Source: Balneola sp. (lineage in GTDB: Bacteria > Bacteroidota > Rhodothermia > Balneolales > Balneolaceae). Taken from it: 64,000 nt of DNA. Shown in pieces: positions 63,368 through 64,000 of this stretch. Under the pieces are notes generated by a model that saw only the letters and a program-made list of their open reading frames with translations, ran no database searches and was not told the DNA's origin. The stretch covers positions 310,001-374,000 of the forward strand of contig RHLJ01000002.1 of assembly GCA_003712055.1 (NCBI GenBank), given 5' to 3'. The translations under genes and the position numbers were made by a program. The first letter of the stretch is position 1; each line of letters opens with the position of its first letter.

Positions 63368-64000
63368 ATGAACGATTTACATCAAAAAGTAAATACACTT
63401 AAAGAGCTCAGAGAAAATGGATGGCAATCAATTTCGGTAAAGGAAGAAATTCGAAAGAATTTGATTAAAGCAATGCAAGAAGGGAGTCCCTTCTTTGAGG
63501 GGATTCACGGTTACGAGAAAACAGTACTCCCTCAAATTCAACATGCATTGCTTTCGAAGCATGATATGATTCTTTTGGGCCTTAGAGGACAGGCAAAAAC
63601 TAAGATGCTCCGTATGCTTGTTAACTTTTTGGATGAGTATATGCCAATTGTTGCTGGCTCTGAAATTAATGATGACCCATTTCGGCCATTATCGATCTAT
63701 GCAAAAAAACTTATTGGCGAAAAGGGGGATGATACCCCAATCGATTGGGTTCACCGTTCAAAAAGGTATGGGGAAAAATTAGCTACACCAGATACTACGG
63801 TAGCAGATTTAATAGGCGATATCGATCCGATAAAAGCCGCCACTAAAAAGATAAGCCTTTCCGATGAGAATGCCATTAATTTTGGCCTGATACCCAGGAC
63901 AAACAGAGGGATTTTTGTAATAAATGAACTCCCTGATTTACAACCCCGAATCCAGGTAGCACTACTCAATATAATGCAGGAAAGAGATATCCAGATTAGA
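63368..64000 (+). CDS. Magnesium chelatase-like AAA+ ATPase, partial at the window end
   Basis: The ATG at 63368 opens a frame that runs to the last base, giving 211 codons of a longer gene. LLGLRGQAKTKMLRML carries a Walker A-like motif (GLRGQAKT) and RGIFVINELPDLQPRIQVALLNIMQE the Walker B-type segment, in the order of ChlI/BchI-like or MoxR-related ATPases. Such proteins often act with vWA partners; the partner would lie beyond the window. It starts 45 bases after pabB. Confidence 0.85.
   Translation, partial: MNDLHQKVNTLKELRENGWQSISVKEEIRKNLIKAMQEGSPFFEGIHGYEKTVLPQIQHALLSKHDMILLGLRGQAKTKMLRMLVNFLDEYMPIVAGSEINDDPFRPLSIYAKKLIGEKGDDTPIDWVHRSKRYGEKLATPDTTVADLIGDIDPIKAATKKISLSDENAINFGLIPRTNRGIFVINELPDLQPRIQVALLNIMQERDIQIR

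Overview
The window looks like a chromosomal segment of a marine or halophilic member of the Balneolota/Rhodothermota branch of the FCB group (related to Bacteroidota). The evidence: three secreted enzymes end in a type IX secretion sorting tail of the FQNYPNPFNPTT kind; there is a PorW/SprE-like T9SS lipoprotein, a GWxTD-domain lipoprotein and a SusC/SusD pair; the one clear housekeeping promoter (before the initiator tRNA) has a Bacteroidota-type TAnnTTTG element; and most genes lack a strong Shine-Dalgarno. The phylum is an inference. No rRNA lies in the window.

Layout. 1-10,024: mannan/beta-glucan breakdown cluster, with the end of a probable cellobiose/mannobiose 2-epimerase, a modular secreted GH5, a lipoprotein sulfatase, a GH26 mannanase lipoprotein, a sugar isomerase-like protein, a YghZ-like aldo/keto reductase, a secreted GH16 laminarinase and an NTF2-like protein. 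10,243-13,530: a large BNR/sortilin-type propeller protein. 13,531-14,841: a repeat-rich gap with a small GIY-YIG nuclease cassette lying between two copies of the propeller gene's 3' end. 14,842-27,097: mostly core genes (a propeller lipoprotein, a BatA/vWA-like membrane protein, HflX, a CBS protein, a 998-aa TPR protein, AroA). 27,179-32,490: accessory region with a secreted CotH-type protein, a decayed second copy of the aroA 3' end, and a two-gene minus-strand operon of a ParB-like/HEPN-like protein and a DNA adenine methylase. 32,591-35,170: hsp20-dnaK behind a sigma-54-type promoter. 35,171-36,001: repeats, a 58-aa gene with a strong Shine-Dalgarno, and a broken LuxR-type regulator. 36,002-48,692: tsaD, a BASS transporter, an acyltransferase, Cu/Zn SOD, a GT-C membrane glycosyltransferase, an SdpR/SdpI pair with its operator, an esterase-like hydrolase, an SDR, lysine 6-aminotransferase and ornithine aminotransferase. 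48,791-48,863: initiator tRNA. 49,109-55,212: SusC/SusD locus with two lipoproteins. 55,209-64,000: GWxTD protein, pyruvate kinase, PorW-like protein, PyrD, PabB-like protein and the start of a magnesium-chelatase-like AAA+ ATPase.

How the parts fit. The GH5, GH26, epimerase remnant and sugar enzymes form a plausible route from extracellular mannan to phosphorolysable disaccharides. The T9SS tails tie the GH5, GH16 and CotH proteins to the secretion system that the PorW-like protein serves. The two most unusual regions are (i) the GIY-YIG cassette, whose ends (GTCATCC...GGATGAC) resemble those of non-coding repeats scattered through the window, and (ii) the ParB-like/adenine methylase pair next to a duplicated aroA tail, which is a candidate uncharacterised defence or modification module.
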